Assembly (NCBI GenBank): GCA_944320355.1
Contig: CALUHC010000017.1
Span: 62,001 to 126,000 of the forward strand
Reading direction: 5' to 3'
Source: an uncultured Prevotella sp.
Lineage (GTDB): Bacteria > Bacteroidota > Bacteroidia > Bacteroidales > Bacteroidaceae
DNA length: 64,000 nucleotides
In this document: positions 29,369 to 39,817 of the stretch, in pieces
How the letters are laid out: every line of letters begins with the position of its first letter
Numbering within the stretch: position 1 is the first letter of the stretch
Made by a program: the position numbers and the translations under genes
The notes under the pieces: generated by a model
What the model saw: only the letters and a program-made list of their open reading frames with translations
Databases searched by the model: none
What the model was told of the DNA's origin: nothing

Positions 29369-30532
29369 TCAATCCATACGATTTTTATAGTCTTCGTATG
29401 AAAAAGAGCGCAGCACTTCGAGCTCTCCGTCGCTGTGGAGCAAGCCTATGGCAGGGTGCGAGATGCCGTTGAACATGGTGGTTTTCACTATCGTGTAGTG
29501 CAGCATATCCTCGAACACCACCCTCTCTCCCACCTCCAGCTGATGGTCGAAGCGCCACGACCCCATGAAATCGCCCGCAAGGCAACTGTTGCCGCCAAGC
29601 CTGTAGGTGCATGGAGCCACAGCCTCGCCTAGCGGTCTCAGCTCCGCCCCGCGCACTTCGGGATGATACGGCATTTCAAGGCAATCGGGCATGTGGCACG
29701 TGAAACTCACATCGAGCACGGCGGTCTTTATCCCCATGTCCTCCACGACATCCACAACATGGGCCACAAGGCAGCCCGTGCGCCAGGCAAACGCACTTCC
29801 CGGTTCGAGAATCACCCGCAAATGGGGATAACGGGCACGGAACCCACGCAGCAGCTCCACAAGCAAGTCCACGTCATAGTCGGCGCGGGTCATCAGGTGG
29901 CCGCCGCCAAAGTTCACCCACTTCACCTGTCCGAACCACCGCGAGAAGCCTTCTTCTATATGGGCGAGCGTGCGCTCGAACACGTCGGCGCCGCTCTCGC
30001 AGTGGCAGTGGCAGTGCAACCCGTCGATGCCCGGCGGCAGCACATCGGGCAGGCTGTCGGCCGCTACGCCAAACCGTGTTCCCGGGGCGCAGGGGTTATA
30101 CAGCTCCGTGCCAACCTCCGAATAGCGCGGATTGACGCGCAGCCCGCACGATATGGCCGGGTTGACACGCTTCACCCTGTCTGCATAGCGCGAGAACTGC
30201 GATAGCGAATTGAACGTTATGTGGCTCGAACAGCGGGCTATATCGTCTATCTCGCGGTCAGTGTATGCCGGCGAGAACGTGTGGGCCGGGGCTCCAAACT
30301 CCTCGAAGGCCAAGCGGGCCTCGCCCAGCGAGCTGGCCGTAGTGGAGTCTATATACTCGCGGAATATGGGGAAAGCCCGCCACTGAGCAAACGCCTTGAA
30401 CGCAAGGATTATATCCACGCCGGCACGGCGGGCCACATCGGCCACAAGGCCGAGATTCCTCCGCAGCGGTGTTTCCTCCAATATATACATAGGCTCATCC
30501 ACGCCTTCGAATGTCTTTGGGTCTACTATCAT
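29369..30532 (-). CDS. nspC: Carboxynorspermidine decarboxylase
   Basis: A PLP enzyme of about 387 residues of the alanine-racemase-fold decarboxylase family, making norspermidine or spermidine from the carboxylated precursor. The PLP lysine is Lys46 in ILAFKAF; HCHCHCES and WVNFGGGH are substrate/PLP-pocket motifs; GNSCLAGD carries the active-site cysteine. The ATG at 30532 (MIVDPKTF) is used; ATG at 30553 is possible. The partner carboxynorspermidine dehydrogenase is not in the window. Transcription starts from the shared promoter-leader block at 30742. Confidence 0.93.
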   Translation of the reverse strand: MIVDPKTFEGVDEPMYILEETPLRRNLGLVADVARRAGVDIILAFKAFAQWRAFPIFREYIDSTTASSLGEARLAFEEFGAPAHTFSPAYTDREIDDIARCSSHITFNSLSQFSRYADRVKRVNPAISCGLRVNPRYSEVGTELYNPCAPGTRFGVAADSLPDVLPPGIDGLHCHCHCESGADVFERTLAHIEEGFSRWFGQVKWVNFGGGHLMTRADYDVDLLVELLRGFRARYPHLRVILEPGSAFAWRTGCLVAHVVDVVEDMGIKTAVLDVSFTCHMPDCLEMPYHPEVRGAELRPLGEAVAPCTYRLGGNSCLAGDFMGSWRFDHQLEVGERVVFEDMLHYTIVKTTMFNGISHPAIGLLHSDGELEVLRSFSYEDYKNRMD

Positions 30533-30713
30533 TGTCTTGTTCACCTTTATCATATATATCAATGTATATGCAGCCACACTGATGCCAATGCCACAACCGC
30601 ACCGCTACCACTTGCAAGCGGCACTCCCACGCACAGACGCTACCTGCCATCCGCCTTTTTGACAACCGCAATGCCAGCGCGAGCGAGGGCGACGGGAACT
30701 TGCCAACCATTTG

Positions 30714-30765
30714 CCGAGCGCAGCTTAACTTCTGCAAAGTTAATGGATTTAAGATCAAAACCAAA
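30714..30765 (-). promoter_or_regulatory. Promoter-leader block, copy C
   Basis: Minus strand: TTTG (30762-30765), 19 bp, TAACTTTG (30735-30742), then GCAGAAGTTAAGCTGCGC and CTCGGCAAATGG. It points at nspC with a leader of about 190 nt. A CTCGCTCGCGCTGGC word further on resembles the leader of copy B. Confidence 0.75.
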
Positions 30766-30926
30766 ACATTTCTGACGGAAATGCAACCAACCGGCACTTC
30801 CGCACACAAAACACGCCCCGTCTTTCCGCCTGCAATGCCATGATAGAGACTGGCATCTCTGGCCACACGAGAAAACCGATGGGCTCGCGCCTATCACGCA
30901 CACGAGCCACGACTGGCCACGCCTCA

Positions 30927-31020
30927 CATAACCACCTGACGCTCAATAAATTACAAAACGTGCCGTTTTGCATTGCAAAACGGCACGTTTCAGGCCTCAA
31001 AACGGCACGTTTCAAAAAGC
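30927..31020 (+). repeat. Head-plus-palindrome-array repeat, copy 4
   Basis: The shortest copy. Head ATAAC-CACC-TGACGCTCA-ATAA-ATTAC, then AAACGTGCCGTTTTGCA and TGCAAAACGGCACGTTT forming a 17-bp hairpin with almost no loop, then one more unit. It lies in the gap between the GH2 stop and the nspC promoter. Confidence 0.8.
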
Positions 31021-31085
31021 GGAACGCCATAGGCTGTCTTTTCGCCACAGCCGCGCTATGATTATTTACAACGCGACAGGGACTT

Positions 31086-33938
31086 TCATTTCAGCTTCGG
31101 CTTCAGCTCATCGGGCGAATCGTTGGTGAACATATTCACCGCCGGAGCCTCGTTCTCGAACAGGTTGGTGATGACCTGAGGGCCGAGTGTGATGGCCGGA
31201 CGGAACTCATCGCTCTTCATGTAGTCGATGATGGCCTTGCGCATCTGGCGCGCCACGGGCCTGCTGTCAAGGTCGCCGCTGATGTCCATCGTGGTCATGA
31301 GCAGGCGGCCTCCCGCCACGTTGGCCTCGACAAGCATTCCGAGCTTGCGGCTTATGTGCCATGTGTCGATGGGCTGTATGGGCGGCTGGTAGGCTGCGGG
31401 GAAGTCGCGGAGGTTCATCACCTGCGCCTTGTTGAGCAGTTCCCACCAGTTCAGGTTGCTCCAGTTGTCGGTGGGGAACTGGCGGAATAGCGGATGGGCC
31501 GTGTCAATGCTGGCTCCCGTGGTGTGCGGCGGGCGCATCTTGAACCAGCTCGTGTTCCAGAACACAGGCAGGTAGGTCTGCTTCACGTCGTTGCCGAAGC
31601 GCACCTTGCCCGCCGCCTCTATCAGCACGCGGCCTCCTTTCTGCAGCGTTGCCACGGCTTTCGCGTCGAGTGTGTCGGTGACAAGGATTCCTTCGGCCTC
31701 TGGCATGGCCGTATCGGCGGGATAGACCCAGAAGTCCCAGCTGTTCTCTATCTTCTGGCCAACATCGTTCTTGGGCATGGTGGCTACGGTGAGCGTCAGC
31801 TTTGTCGGTTCGGCAAAGGCCGAGAGCGGCATGGATACAGTGCCGAGCGTCCTGTTCTTGCCCACAGTTATGTCGCCACTGAAGAGCTGCCCCGAGGCCA
31901 CCTCAGCCCCCTTGGCATCGCGGACGGTATATGTGGTGAGCGCATCGACGAGCGTCTCGCGGTATGCGTTGTACATCTCCACGCCCACACGCAGCGTCTC
32001 TTTGTTTGTGTAAACGAACTTGGGGAACTTTGCCAGCGGCACTATCGGCGAGCAGAAACGGCTCCACTGGTCGGCGGTGCAGTAGCCCTTCTCGCGCCAG
32101 AACACGTTGAGCACACCCACGAGGGCCGTTCCCTGGCCGCTGTAGTCGTTGAGAGCGAGCATCTGGAAGCCCGCGTAGTCGGGCGTGCGGAGGTTGCGCT
32201 CCACGTCGTATTTATAGGCGAGGGTCTGCAACTTGCCGCTGGCCATGAGGAATTTCTCGGCCTGCGAGGCCATGCCGTTGTCTTTCAGCAGGTCGGCGAA
32301 TATCTCGAAGTTGCGCGCTTTGTACGCCCCGGTGTACTGCGAGGTTTCTTTCAGGTCAGGGAACGCGCACCACTGGCCCAGCTCGTGGCTCAGGTAAGGC
32401 TCGTTAACGTCGAACACTATCGGCTTGCGGCCTTTTTGCGTCACCTGCATAATGTTGGGAAGAAAGTCGTCAGTTGACTGCGGGGCGCGACGGTCCCAGT
32501 CCAGTCCGCGCGCGCCTCCCTTGACGTGGAACTCGCTCTTGGGGTCCCAGGCCCATCCGCCACCCACCGACGCACCGCAATACACGCGGCGGCGGTCGCC
32601 CGTCTGCTTCCAGTGGTCAACGAAGTCGCCCACCCATGTCACCCAGTCGCCCGCAGGCTCGTTGCCGGCGGCCAGCATGCAGAACGAAGGATGGTTGCCG
32701 TAGTGCTCCACCATGCGCTCCGTCTCCTGCAACAGATAGTGGTCTATGTTCATGCCGCGGTTCAGTCGCACGCCGTGGTTGGGCCACGACGGCCCCTCGG
32801 GCTGCAGGTAGAAGCCCACCTTGTCGGCAGCCTTGAAGGCCGCTTCGGGCGGACAGTAGGAGTGGAAGCGCATCATGTTCAACCCGTACTCCTTGCACTT
32901 GCGGAACACAGCGAGCCACGACTCCTCGTCGGTGGGAGGGTATCCCGTGAGCGGGAAGCAGCAGTTCTCCACCGTTCCGCGCATCCAGATAGGCCGTCCG
33001 TTAAGGTAGAACTGGCGGCCGCGCACCTCTATCTTGCGCATTCCGAAGTCGGTTGTCACGGTGTCAGAGCCGAGCACCGACGTGAGTGTGTAGAGATTAG
33101 GCTCGAACTCGTCCCACAGCTTCACGTCGTCGCCCATGGTCAGCGTCACCCTCACCACTCCGTCGGCGTCGGCCACGAGCTTCTTGTGCTCATAGTCCTT
33201 GCCCGCCACGTTGAAACGCAGGTCATATTTTCCCTTTCCGCCAACGATGCGTAGCTTCACGTCGATGGTCTTCGCGTCGATGTCGGGATATATCTGCACA
33301 TTATTTATATGCACCTCGGGGCGCGACTGCAACTCCATCAGCCCGGCAATGCCGTTCCAGTCGCCCTGCGTCTGGTCGGTAACGCTGTGAGAGTCCTGCC
33401 CCACGCACACGTTCTCTATGCCGTTGTAAACCTTCACGGCAATGTCGTTGTCCTGCCCCGGCACGAGATATTCGGTAACGTCGAACACGTGAGGCACGCT
33501 CAGCGACGAGTCGCGGCCCACCTCCTTGCCGTTAATGAACACCGTGGTCTCTATGTGCGGGCGCTCCAGATGGAGCAGAACGCGCCGCCTCTTCCACTCT
33601 TTCGGCACGCTGACCGTGCGGCTGTACCACGCGTTGCCCACGTAGTGCTTCTCAGGAGTGAGGAAGAAGGGGAACTTCATCTTGCCCGGCTGGCGGTATT
33701 TCTCCATGTACGGGTTGAAGAAGAACGACGAGTCGTACAGGCTGCTCACCCACTTCGTCTCCACCGTCACCTCGTCTCCCTTGCCGTTGGTGAGCATGGA
33801 GCCGGGCAAGGTCACCTTGTCATTATACTCAGGCTTGTCGCCCTGTGCGAATTTCCATTCGCCCGACAAGTCTATCCTGTCTTGTGCAGTGGCCGCCATG
33901 CAGGCCATTGCCGCCAATGTAAGCAAATATTTCTTCAT
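31086..33938 (-). CDS. Glycoside hydrolase family 2 enzyme, exported
   Basis: A 950-residue protein with an N-terminal signal peptide ending near AATAQ. It shows the GH2 layout: sugar-binding jelly roll (GEWKFAQG, HLERPHIETTVFINGKEV), immunoglobulin-like domain, then a TIM barrel. Glu427 in AAGNEP is the likely acid/base; Glu519 in LSHELGQW is a candidate nucleophile. A long C-terminal extension follows. Family 2 includes beta-galactosidases, beta-glucuronidases and others, and I cannot tell the sugar. Its start overlaps the stop of the GH35 gene by 4 bp. Confidence 0.87.
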   Translation of the reverse strand: MKKYLLTLAAMACMAATAQDRIDLSGEWKFAQGDKPEYNDKVTLPGSMLTNGKGDEVTVETKWVSSLYDSSFFFNPYMEKYRQPGKMKFPFFLTPEKHYVGNAWYSRTVSVPKEWKRRRVLLHLERPHIETTVFINGKEVGRDSSLSVPHVFDVTEYLVPGQDNDIAVKVYNGIENVCVGQDSHSVTDQTQGDWNGIAGLMELQSRPEVHINNVQIYPDIDAKTIDVKLRIVGGKGKYDLRFNVAGKDYEHKKLVADADGVVRVTLTMGDDVKLWDEFEPNLYTLTSVLGSDTVTTDFGMRKIEVRGRQFYLNGRPIWMRGTVENCCFPLTGYPPTDEESWLAVFRKCKEYGLNMMRFHSYCPPEAAFKAADKVGFYLQPEGPSWPNHGVRLNRGMNIDHYLLQETERMVEHYGNHPSFCMLAAGNEPAGDWVTWVGDFVDHWKQTGDRRRVYCGASVGGGWAWDPKSEFHVKGGARGLDWDRRAPQSTDDFLPNIMQVTQKGRKPIVFDVNEPYLSHELGQWCAFPDLKETSQYTGAYKARNFEIFADLLKDNGMASQAEKFLMASGKLQTLAYKYDVERNLRTPDYAGFQMLALNDYSGQGTALVGVLNVFWREKGYCTADQWSRFCSPIVPLAKFPKFVYTNKETLRVGVEMYNAYRETLVDALTTYTVRDAKGAEVASGQLFSGDITVGKNRTLGTVSMPLSAFAEPTKLTLTVATMPKNDVGQKIENSWDFWVYPADTAMPEAEGILVTDTLDAKAVATLQKGGRVLIEAAGKVRFGNDVKQTYLPVFWNTSWFKMRPPHTTGASIDTAHPLFRQFPTDNWSNLNWWELLNKAQVMNLRDFPAAYQPPIQPIDTWHISRKLGMLVEANVAGGRLLMTTMDISGDLDSRPVARQMRKAIIDYMKSDEFRPAITLGPQVITNLFENEAPAVNMFTNDSPDELKPKLK

Positions 33939-35968
33939 AATCTGTTGGTTACTGACACTTTAAGCACCTCTTCTCCCGGCTCGCCGACGTTGGCCTCGCG
34001 GGGGAAATAGACAGGCATATCCTTCTGGAGCGGCAGGATGCGCAGCTCCAGCTGCTTGCAGTCGGCGGGCAGTCGCCACAGGCCGAGGAGGAACGGGCGG
34101 CCGTTGTAGAAGTTGTCGGCCACGAGCTTGCCATCGGCATAAAGTCTGGCCACGTCGCCGCGGTAGTCTATCTGCAACAGGCGGCCTTTGCGAAGGCGAG
34201 GCTCCGGCAGGTCGATGGTGTAGACGGCAGCCGCATCGAAGTCGGCGTCAGACGGCTGCTCTGCCACCTTCATAGCCCCCATCTTTATCTGGCGCGGCGC
34301 GCCAGCCTCCCTCACCTTGGTCAGCTTGGCACCCACCGCGAGGTCGTCAACACCGTAAACCGGCAGGAAGAGCCTACCGGCCTCGTCGGAATCGAGCAGG
34401 TAGATGTTGCGGTAGACGGGCTTCTCCGTGCCGCGCGGCTTCACGTTCCTGAGCGTCTTGCCGTCTACGCATATCTCGGTTGGCACGCCTTTTATCTGCT
34501 CCAGGTATATCTTTCCGTCGCGCTTGGCAATGATTTGCGCCGTGGCATACTTTATGCCGTCTATGTTTACGGGGAAGATGCAGGCCGTGCCGGCGGGTAT
34601 GGTCATCGGCTTGCGTGGGAACTTTACGCCCAACACATCGAACTGCACACCCTTCTTGTCGGTCAGGTTCTGCAGTCTCTCATAGTTGTTCACGAAGACA
34701 AAGCCACTGTCGCCCAGCGAACGGTATGCCCAGCGCAGGTGGCTGTCGTCGCCCTTCTTGATGTCTTGCGGACATGGGAAGGTGGCATCCATAGGCGCGA
34801 GCGTCTCCGCGAAGTCGTGCATGAACAGGTGCAGCTTGCGCAGGAGGTAATAGTGAGGGTACGTCTGGCCGTATTCTCCAAGCGGGGCGTAGTACTCGTA
34901 GCTCTTCACGGGCAGGTCGTTGTGGTTCGTGGCGGGCGAAGCCTGGCACTCGTTGAGGTGGGTCAGCTTGCCGTCGGGGTTGGTCCCGCCGTGGTACATA
35001 TAGTAGCCGAGCAGGTTGCTGCCGCTGCCCAGTTTCACCACTGCCATCGAATAGGCATCCTCGGGGTACACATATACGCGGCGATGGTACGAGGGAATCA
35101 TGCCGCCGCCAAGCTCGCAGGTGAAGTAAGGGTACTGCTCATCGCCCTTGCTCAGCCTCTCTTTCTGCTCGCCGAGCTGCTCGGTGGCTATCGCCGTGGA
35201 GCTGCGGAAAGCCTTGAAGTTGAAGGCTTTGTAATAATTTCCGGCCGTCTCCTTGGTTGAGCGGTCCCAAAATCCGTCGGCATAGTCGCCGAAGAGCGGC
35301 AGCATCTCGCCGAAAGGTACGGGCCGCGTCAGCTCCGGCCACCCCGTGCGGGTGTAGAACGGCAGGTCGAAACCTATCGAGAGGGCCAGCTTCTTGAGTG
35401 CCATGAGGTAGTTGCCGTTGCGCTGCTCGTTGTCAAACTGCACGGCAACGACCGGCCCTCCGTCCTTCCACTGCAAGCCGATGACCTGCGAATAGATCTG
35501 GCGGTAGAGCTTATCTACATACGACATGAACTCCTTGTTGGTGTCGCGCGTCTTGCATCCCTTGGTGAACACCCAGTCGGGGATGCCCCCGCAACGCACC
35601 TCGCCGTGGCAAAACGGGCCGATGCGCAGTATGACGGGCAGCCCCTCTGCCTTGCAAATCTCTAGGAAGCGGCGCAGGTCGCGCTGTCCGCTCCAGTCGA
35701 ACACGCCCTCCTGCTCCTCTACATGGTTCCAAAAGACGTAGTTGGCAATCATTGTCACTCCGCCTTCCTTCATCTTTCGCACCTCGCTCTCCCACTCGTC
35801 GGCGGGTATCCGCGAGTAGTGCACCTCGCCCATGACGGGCACCACGCGCCTGCCGTCTATGATAAGGCTGCGCGAATCCCACTTTACCTCGGGTACGCCG
35901 GCCTGCAACGGCAGTGCCGACAGAGCCGACGCAAACATCAGCGCCATCAGTTTTGTCTTTGTCTTCAT
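33935..35968 (-). CDS. Glycoside hydrolase family 35 (beta-galactosidase type), exported
   Basis: A 677-residue protein with a signal peptide ending near LQAG. The TIM barrel opens with PVMGEVHYSRIPADEWE and contains IGPFCHGEVRCGGIPDW, both GH35 marks. Glu181 in QFDNEQ is the acid/base and Glu285 in FTCELGGG the nucleophile. The family mainly removes terminal beta-galactose. It is transcribed with the GH2 gene, and the pair probably acts on one galactose-bearing glycan in the periplasm. Confidence 0.92.
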   Translation of the reverse strand: MKTKTKLMALMFASALSALPLQAGVPEVKWDSRSLIIDGRRVVPVMGEVHYSRIPADEWESEVRKMKEGGVTMIANYVFWNHVEEQEGVFDWSGQRDLRRFLEICKAEGLPVILRIGPFCHGEVRCGGIPDWVFTKGCKTRDTNKEFMSYVDKLYRQIYSQVIGLQWKDGGPVVAVQFDNEQRNGNYLMALKKLALSIGFDLPFYTRTGWPELTRPVPFGEMLPLFGDYADGFWDRSTKETAGNYYKAFNFKAFRSSTAIATEQLGEQKERLSKGDEQYPYFTCELGGGMIPSYHRRVYVYPEDAYSMAVVKLGSGSNLLGYYMYHGGTNPDGKLTHLNECQASPATNHNDLPVKSYEYYAPLGEYGQTYPHYYLLRKLHLFMHDFAETLAPMDATFPCPQDIKKGDDSHLRWAYRSLGDSGFVFVNNYERLQNLTDKKGVQFDVLGVKFPRKPMTIPAGTACIFPVNIDGIKYATAQIIAKRDGKIYLEQIKGVPTEICVDGKTLRNVKPRGTEKPVYRNIYLLDSDEAGRLFLPVYGVDDLAVGAKLTKVREAGAPRQIKMGAMKVAEQPSDADFDAAAVYTIDLPEPRLRKGRLLQIDYRGDVARLYADGKLVADNFYNGRPFLLGLWRLPADCKQLELRILPLQKDMPVYFPREANVGEPGEEVLKVSVTNRL

Positions 35969-36036
35969 ACAGTACTATTGGTTATTTTATAGTTTATCTT
36001 TTGATAGTTTTGGGTTATTGGAAAAATTCTATGATG

Positions 36037-36044
36037 CAAATTTA
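36037..36044 (-). promoter_or_regulatory. -7 box of the GH35-GH2 operon
   Basis: Minus-strand TAAATTTG, with TTGC at the -33 position (36064-36067). It lies about 70 bp upstream of the GH35 ATG. Confidence 0.55.
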
Positions 36045-36210
36045 ACGATTATCGGCCACATACGCAAGCCGACAAACATAAATATGACCCGGCGGCATAA
36101 TATCCTGCGCACTGCGGAACAGGCATAGGCATCGTGCCATGAAGCCGCGCCACGGCCTCGGTTCTGCCATGTCTGAACAACACCTGGAACCGCCCCGCCT
36201 ACAGCCCTCT

Positions 36211-36335
36211 GCCGAACCGTTTTGCGAAACGTGCCGTTTTGCAGTGCGAAACGGCACGTTTCGGGCTCTAAAACGGGTCGTTTCGGAGGCCAAAACGACC
36301 CGTTTTGCAACACATTGAATATCAGCACGTTATAC
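36211..36335 (-). repeat. Head-plus-palindrome-array repeat, copy 5
   Basis: Minus strand: head ATAAC-GTGC-TGATATTCA-ATGT-GTTGC. Tail pairs: AAACGGGTCGTTT with AAACGACCCGTTT, then spacer TAGAGCCCG, then AAACGTGCCGTTT with AAACGGCACGTTT, ending CGCAAAACGGTTCGGC. It is the clearest two-hairpin copy and accounts for most of the gap 35969-36409. Confidence 0.82.
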
Positions 36336-36409
36336 AGAATGCTGTCAATGACTTTCTGAAGGGGAGCAACCCGTGGCGGAAGAGGCCGCACGGGTTGCCG
36401 CTGCAGGCA

Positions 36410-39400
36410 TCACAACAGCAGGCCTTGGGCCACGAGCGAGCGCAGTGCCTGCACTCCCTGGTGATTGATGTCCAGCTGTTCCACCTCGCCGAGATAGCGC
36501 ATGGCGTGGTTCATGTCGCCCAGACCGCAGTAGCCGAGGGCAAGCATGTACTTGCAGTGGATGATGTTCTTGGTGTCGAGCGAGTCTTCCCAGATGAGCA
36601 GATCGGGCAGCGACACGGCAAAGTAGTCCATCACCTGCTTCTCAAAGACGTGCTGCTTGCCGTAGTTTACGAGGCGGTGGAAACGGCCGTTGGCCTCGTC
36701 GCGCCTGCCGAGGCGCAGCAGCGCGAGTCCCTGATAGAATATCTTGTCGGGCTTGGCGTCGTTGTAGTACATGGCGGCGGCAGGCTCCTGCGGCCCGGCA
36801 GTGGCCTTCTGCCAGCACTCGCGGGCCTTGTCCTCGTCGCCGAGCGCACTGTAAGCGCAGCCGAGGAAATAGTGGAAGTCGTTCTCCTGCGCTCCCTCCA
36901 GACGGCCTTCGCCGAGGTTATGGGGATAGACGAGGCACTCTTCGAGCAGCCTTACGGCCTTTGTATAGTCCTTGGCGGCAAGTGCCTGCTTGGCCATTTC
37001 GAGGCGGCAGACCTGATATTGGGCCGTGACCTTGCCTTCGCCGCCCTCCCACGGATGGAACGTATGGCCGTCAATGATGGCCATTGCCTCCCCGTAGCGG
37101 CCCGTTTGGTTGAGTAGCGTGGCCTCTTCGAGCAGCAAATCGTCGCGGCGGGCTATTAGTTCGGGATGGCGCATGAGGCGTTCGAGCCTCCATGCGTGGG
37201 GCTTCTGCAGCCTCTTGTAGAGCTGGTCGAGCTCCATGAGCACGCGGGCATCGGTCTCGTCGAGGCTGAAGGCGCGCTCCATACACTCCAAGGCACGGTC
37301 GTGCTCGCCGCGCTTGTTGAACAAGGCGAGCGCAAGATTGCGCCACACGGTGGGGAACTGCGGGTCGAGTTCGGCCGAATGCTCCCACAGGTCGGTGGCC
37401 ACGTCGTACTGCCGTTTGTCGTAATAGAGGCAGCCCAGATAGTAGCGGGCGCGGGCATCGCGCGGATTGGCCTCGATGGCGGCACGCAGCGCCAGCACGT
37501 CCTCAATGCGGTTGGGGAAGCAATAGGCCGGATCGGCACCGGCGGCGCGGGCAAAGGCGGTGCCGTCGCCCGCCCATCCCATGTAATAATAGGTCATGGG
37601 GGTGGCCGCTCCTGCGCTTACGGCCATGCTCCAAACGGCCACGGCCTCTTCCGCGCGGCCCATCTGCATATAGTCCAAGGCCAGTTCGTCGTAATTGTTG
37701 GGCGCGCCGTGCATCAGCGTCTGCAGCTCGTCGAGCACCGCCATGTCGCCCGTCAACAGGTATTTCTCGTAGAGGCAGCCATAGTTGAAGCGGTCGAGAG
37801 CCAGCGACTCGTCGCAGAGCGCAACGGCATCGGCCTCGCGGCCCACGGTGCGCAGTGCCGTTGCCATGAGCGCGCGCGCCTTGTGGTTGCGGCGGTTGTT
37901 GTCGAGTGCGCGCCCAGCTTCCTCGATAGCGTCGTCGGGGCGGCCCTGCATCAGCGACAGTTGGGCGGCCGCCGTATATCCGGCATCGGCCCAGGCCTTG
38001 TTCCAAGTGGACTTCCAGAACAGCTCGTAGGCCTCATCCATGCGGCCGAGGCACTTCAGGCAGAGAGCCAGGTTGTACAGCGGCTCACCGTCGTAGGGGT
38101 TGGGATTGCGGCGCATGAGCACCCTGACGGCACGGCGCAGGTATGGCTCGGCCACGTCGAAGCGACCGCGGCGCAGGTACCACAGGCCGAGAGCGTTGTT
38201 GCAACGATAGTCGTCGGGGTCGCGGCGCAAGGCCTCCTCGTAATAGTCAACGGGCGAGAAGGTGGCGTGACGGTACTGTTCGAGATGCAGACCGGTGAGA
38301 TAGAGCTGCTCCGTGGTCTTTATCTCGCAGGGCTGCAAGGCTGCTTCGGCGGCGTTGGGTATGGGGCGTATCTCGTCGGGCTCGGCGTGCCAGGTGAGCG
38401 AGAGCACGCGGCGGCCGCCCTCCTTCACGATGTACAGCTCTACGGTGAGGCCGTCTATGGGCGTAACGCCGGTGGCAATGGTCTCGTCGAACAGGGCCTC
38501 GGGGGTCATGTCGAGCGTGCGGTCACAGAGCACCTGGCCGCCCTCGTCACTGCGGACGAGCACCTGCACGCGGGCCTTGCAGGTGGCCTGAACCATCAGC
38601 CGCGCACCGCCTACGGCCTCGGTGATGTTCATCACGAGGTCGCGCGAGGCGTTCTTGACGATGCCCAGCTCACGGTAGGGCATGAAGTACTGCGTGAAAC
38701 GCTTTTCCTCGTAGGGCATGAGCCACGTGAAGTCGGGCTGGTTCTCGGTGTAGACCCCGGCCATAAGCTCTATGTAAGGGCCGTCGCTGTCGGTCAGGTT
38801 GCGGTCCCAGGCGCGGCCGAAATCGCCGTTGCCCCATGTCCACTGTTTCTTTCCGGGCGACAGGTGGTGGCTGGCCACGTGGAGCATCCCGCCGCGCGAG
38901 TCGTTCTCATAGCCGCCCTCGAAGTCGTACTTGGAGTTAACGGCCATGTAAGACGTGGGCACCTTGATGTTCTTATAGTTCGATATGTCAACCCCGGCAG
39001 AGTAGTCCATCTTGTAATATGTGCCGGTGGCTATAGGGAAAGAACTCACGGCGCGCTTGCCGTGGTCGAAAACGGCGTTGATGTCGGGCGGGAACACGCT
39101 CTGGTAGTGGTCGTTGACGGCCACGGCGGGGTTGGCCCACCACAGGAATGTCTGCGGCATGGGCGTGCGGTTGTACAGGTGTCCGCGTATCTCAAGGCGG
39201 GCGCAGCCCGGGCGCAGGGTGAACCCGGCCATGCCTTTCTGGTGGAACATACGCTCCGTCTCGTTGACCCAGACCGTCACTGAGCCGTCGGCGTGCTCCT
39301 CGATGGTGCTGTCAACGGGCAAGAATGTGGACGGACGGTGGTGCTGCGGCCAGTTGAACTCTATGCCACCCGATATCCACGGGCCTGTGAGACCCACCAA

Positions 39401-39700
39401 GGCGGGCTTCACCACGTGGTTGTAGTAAACGAAGTGACGCTGCTTCACCTTGTCGTAGGCCATCTGCACGCGGCCGCCAAGCTCGGGCAGAATCATCACT
39501 TTGATGTATTCGTTCTCAAGGAACACGGCGTTATACTGCTTGTCTTCCTTCTCGTCGGCTATCGACTCGATGACGGGATAGGGATAAACCACTCCGCTCG
39601 ACCCCTGATAAACGCGCTTTTCGAGGAACATCGGGTTCTTGTCGGGCGTGCCGACTGTGTAGGTGGGTATCGTCACCACCTCTCTCCATGCTTTTACCAT
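36410..39700 (-). CDS. DUF5107 protein with TPR repeats
   Basis: A 1096-residue protein without a signal peptide. The first 350 or so residues (VFLENEYIKVMILPELGGRVQMAYD, YNHVVKPALVGLTGPWISGGIEFNWPQHH) are DUF5107, a galactose-mutarotase-like beta-sandwich. The rest is a long series of tetratricopeptide repeats (for example the CNNALGLWYLRRGRFDVAEPYLRRA region). Such proteins are common in Bacteroidetes carbohydrate loci and may bind or sense sugars, but no activity is established. It lies between the sugar porter and GH35 on the same strand. Confidence 0.87.
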   Translation of the reverse strand: MVKAWREVVTIPTYTVGTPDKNPMFLEKRVYQGSSGVVYPYPVIESIADEKEDKQYNAVFLENEYIKVMILPELGGRVQMAYDKVKQRHFVYYNHVVKPALVGLTGPWISGGIEFNWPQHHRPSTFLPVDSTIEEHADGSVTVWVNETERMFHQKGMAGFTLRPGCARLEIRGHLYNRTPMPQTFLWWANPAVAVNDHYQSVFPPDINAVFDHGKRAVSSFPIATGTYYKMDYSAGVDISNYKNIKVPTSYMAVNSKYDFEGGYENDSRGGMLHVASHHLSPGKKQWTWGNGDFGRAWDRNLTDSDGPYIELMAGVYTENQPDFTWLMPYEEKRFTQYFMPYRELGIVKNASRDLVMNITEAVGGARLMVQATCKARVQVLVRSDEGGQVLCDRTLDMTPEALFDETIATGVTPIDGLTVELYIVKEGGRRVLSLTWHAEPDEIRPIPNAAEAALQPCEIKTTEQLYLTGLHLEQYRHATFSPVDYYEEALRRDPDDYRCNNALGLWYLRRGRFDVAEPYLRRAVRVLMRRNPNPYDGEPLYNLALCLKCLGRMDEAYELFWKSTWNKAWADAGYTAAAQLSLMQGRPDDAIEEAGRALDNNRRNHKARALMATALRTVGREADAVALCDESLALDRFNYGCLYEKYLLTGDMAVLDELQTLMHGAPNNYDELALDYMQMGRAEEAVAVWSMAVSAGAATPMTYYYMGWAGDGTAFARAAGADPAYCFPNRIEDVLALRAAIEANPRDARARYYLGCLYYDKRQYDVATDLWEHSAELDPQFPTVWRNLALALFNKRGEHDRALECMERAFSLDETDARVLMELDQLYKRLQKPHAWRLERLMRHPELIARRDDLLLEEATLLNQTGRYGEAMAIIDGHTFHPWEGGEGKVTAQYQVCRLEMAKQALAAKDYTKAVRLLEECLVYPHNLGEGRLEGAQENDFHYFLGCAYSALGDEDKARECWQKATAGPQEPAAAMYYNDAKPDKIFYQGLALLRLGRRDEANGRFHRLVNYGKQHVFEKQVMDYFAVSLPDLLIWEDSLDTKNIIHCKYMLALGYCGLGDMNHAMRYLGEVEQLDINHQGVQALRSLVAQGLLL

Positions 39701-39817
39701 AGTGCTAAATATAAGCCCCTCCCTGCCCCTCCACCGTGGGGAGGGAACTGTATGTCAAGGTCTTCAGCCCTGAAACAGGAGGGAATTTGCCATTATTTTA
39801 ATTATAAATTTGTTTTT